A stretch of DNA of 64,000 nt from Lucinisca nassula (Eukaryota > Mollusca > Bivalvia > Lucinida > Lucinidae). This document shows positions 63,733 through 64,000 of this stretch, in pieces; the stretch's first letter is position 1; each line of letters begins with the position of its first letter. The DNA is taken from contig OY757026.1 in NCBI GenBank assembly GCA_963580285.1, positions 63,365,396 through 63,429,395 of the forward strand, in the 5' to 3' direction. The notes below the pieces were generated by a model. It was not told where the DNA came from. It saw nothing but the letters and a program-made list of their open reading frames with translations, and searched no databases. The translations under genes and the position numbers were made by a program.

Positions 63733-64000
63733 GCTTGATAGTATCACACACTGCGAGTCGGAACTACCATAGGTTGAAAGTTGGGGCAAATAGCTTTAGT
63801 ATCAGAGTCATTGACTAATGGAATTCACTACCAGAAAATGTAATAATGGCACCCTCCCTGAACTGTTTTAAGGCTAGACTAAACTCATTTTGGAAGTTTC
63901 ATCCATACAAGTTCAATCCCTGGTGCAACGACCCCGGACCTAAACCCAGAGATTATTACCAGAATGCACCTTCAGAGGCTAGACAGCCTGTTCCGATTTT
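63733..64000 (+). pseudogene. non-LTR retrotransposon RT 3' end, continues past window
   Basis: The plus frame reads NYHRLKVGANSFSIRVID, a stop, then WNSLPENVIMAPSLNCFKAR and LNSFWKFHPY. This matches the C-terminal tail of LINE RT ORFs (WNSLP..VV.A.S...FK..LD..W). One in-frame TAA shows decay. The clade is not determined. Confidence 0.65.

Overview
The window looks like repeat-dominated, AT-rich nuclear DNA from a bivalve mollusc. The evidence is several tRNA-derived SINE families with mollusc-type bodies, satellite blocks of the kind common in heteroconchian clams, a B-box/coiled-coil/beta-propeller TRIM-like gene of a type heavily expanded in bivalves, and eukaryotic splice signals. No species call is possible from sequence alone. 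There is no operon structure, plasmid or phage.

Genes are sparse. (1) One long intact ORF on the minus strand (26561-28459) encodes a RING-less TRIM-like protein with two B-boxes, a coiled coil and a C-terminal propeller. It sits between a long-TIR DNA element ending 91 bp from its stop and a retrotransposon 3' end about 95 bp from its start. (2) A plus-strand split gene is inferred from splice sites. It has a signal-peptide exon (42510-42585), a cysteine-rich exon (46054-46167), a second cysteine exon (56440-56487) and perhaps a terminal exon (57941-57972). All introns are phase 1, as in Ly6/uPAR-type genes. (3) A likely first coding exon of another plus-strand gene lies at 61865-61960. (4) Weaker exon candidates lie at 39554-39613, 41044-41076 and 18959-19150.

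Layout. 0-3.1 kb: three tandem copies of a TTAA-flanked MITE, then a 410-bp hairpin repeat. 3.8-10.6 kb: copies of a palindromic MITE (called MITE-A here), a tandem of three tRNA-Thr-like units, retrotransposon debris including a DIRS-like RT-RNase H remnant, and a 370-bp tandem duplication. 10.8-16.2 kb: stacked satellites with 165-, 131/146-, 331- and 320-bp units. 16.7-26.5 kb: SINEs and DNA elements, including two copies of a long-TIR element with perfect 6-bp TSDs. 26.5-29.7 kb: the TRIM-like gene and a retrotransposon tail. 30-46 kb: MITEs, SINEs, a 60-bp minisatellite grown inside a MITE-A copy, a Harbinger-like MITE and an inverted pair of the TTAA MITE. 46.5-47.5 kb: a dead Tc1/mariner transposase. 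51-56.4 kb: a 21-bp palindromic array, a nested MITE, and a minisatellite that appears to derive from the MITE-A terminus and is itself invaded by other repeats. 58-60.9 kb: a 166-bp satellite. 62-64 kb: SINEs in opposite orientation around a palindrome and a (TCTA)n tract, then a LINE RT 3' end running off the window.

The strongest structural story is MITE-A. About 18 copies share a central hairpin, and two different minisatellites appear to have grown from different parts of the element. Nested insertions with exact target duplications give relative ages. All family names such as MITE-A, D, C and SINE-S are local labels; no database search was possible.
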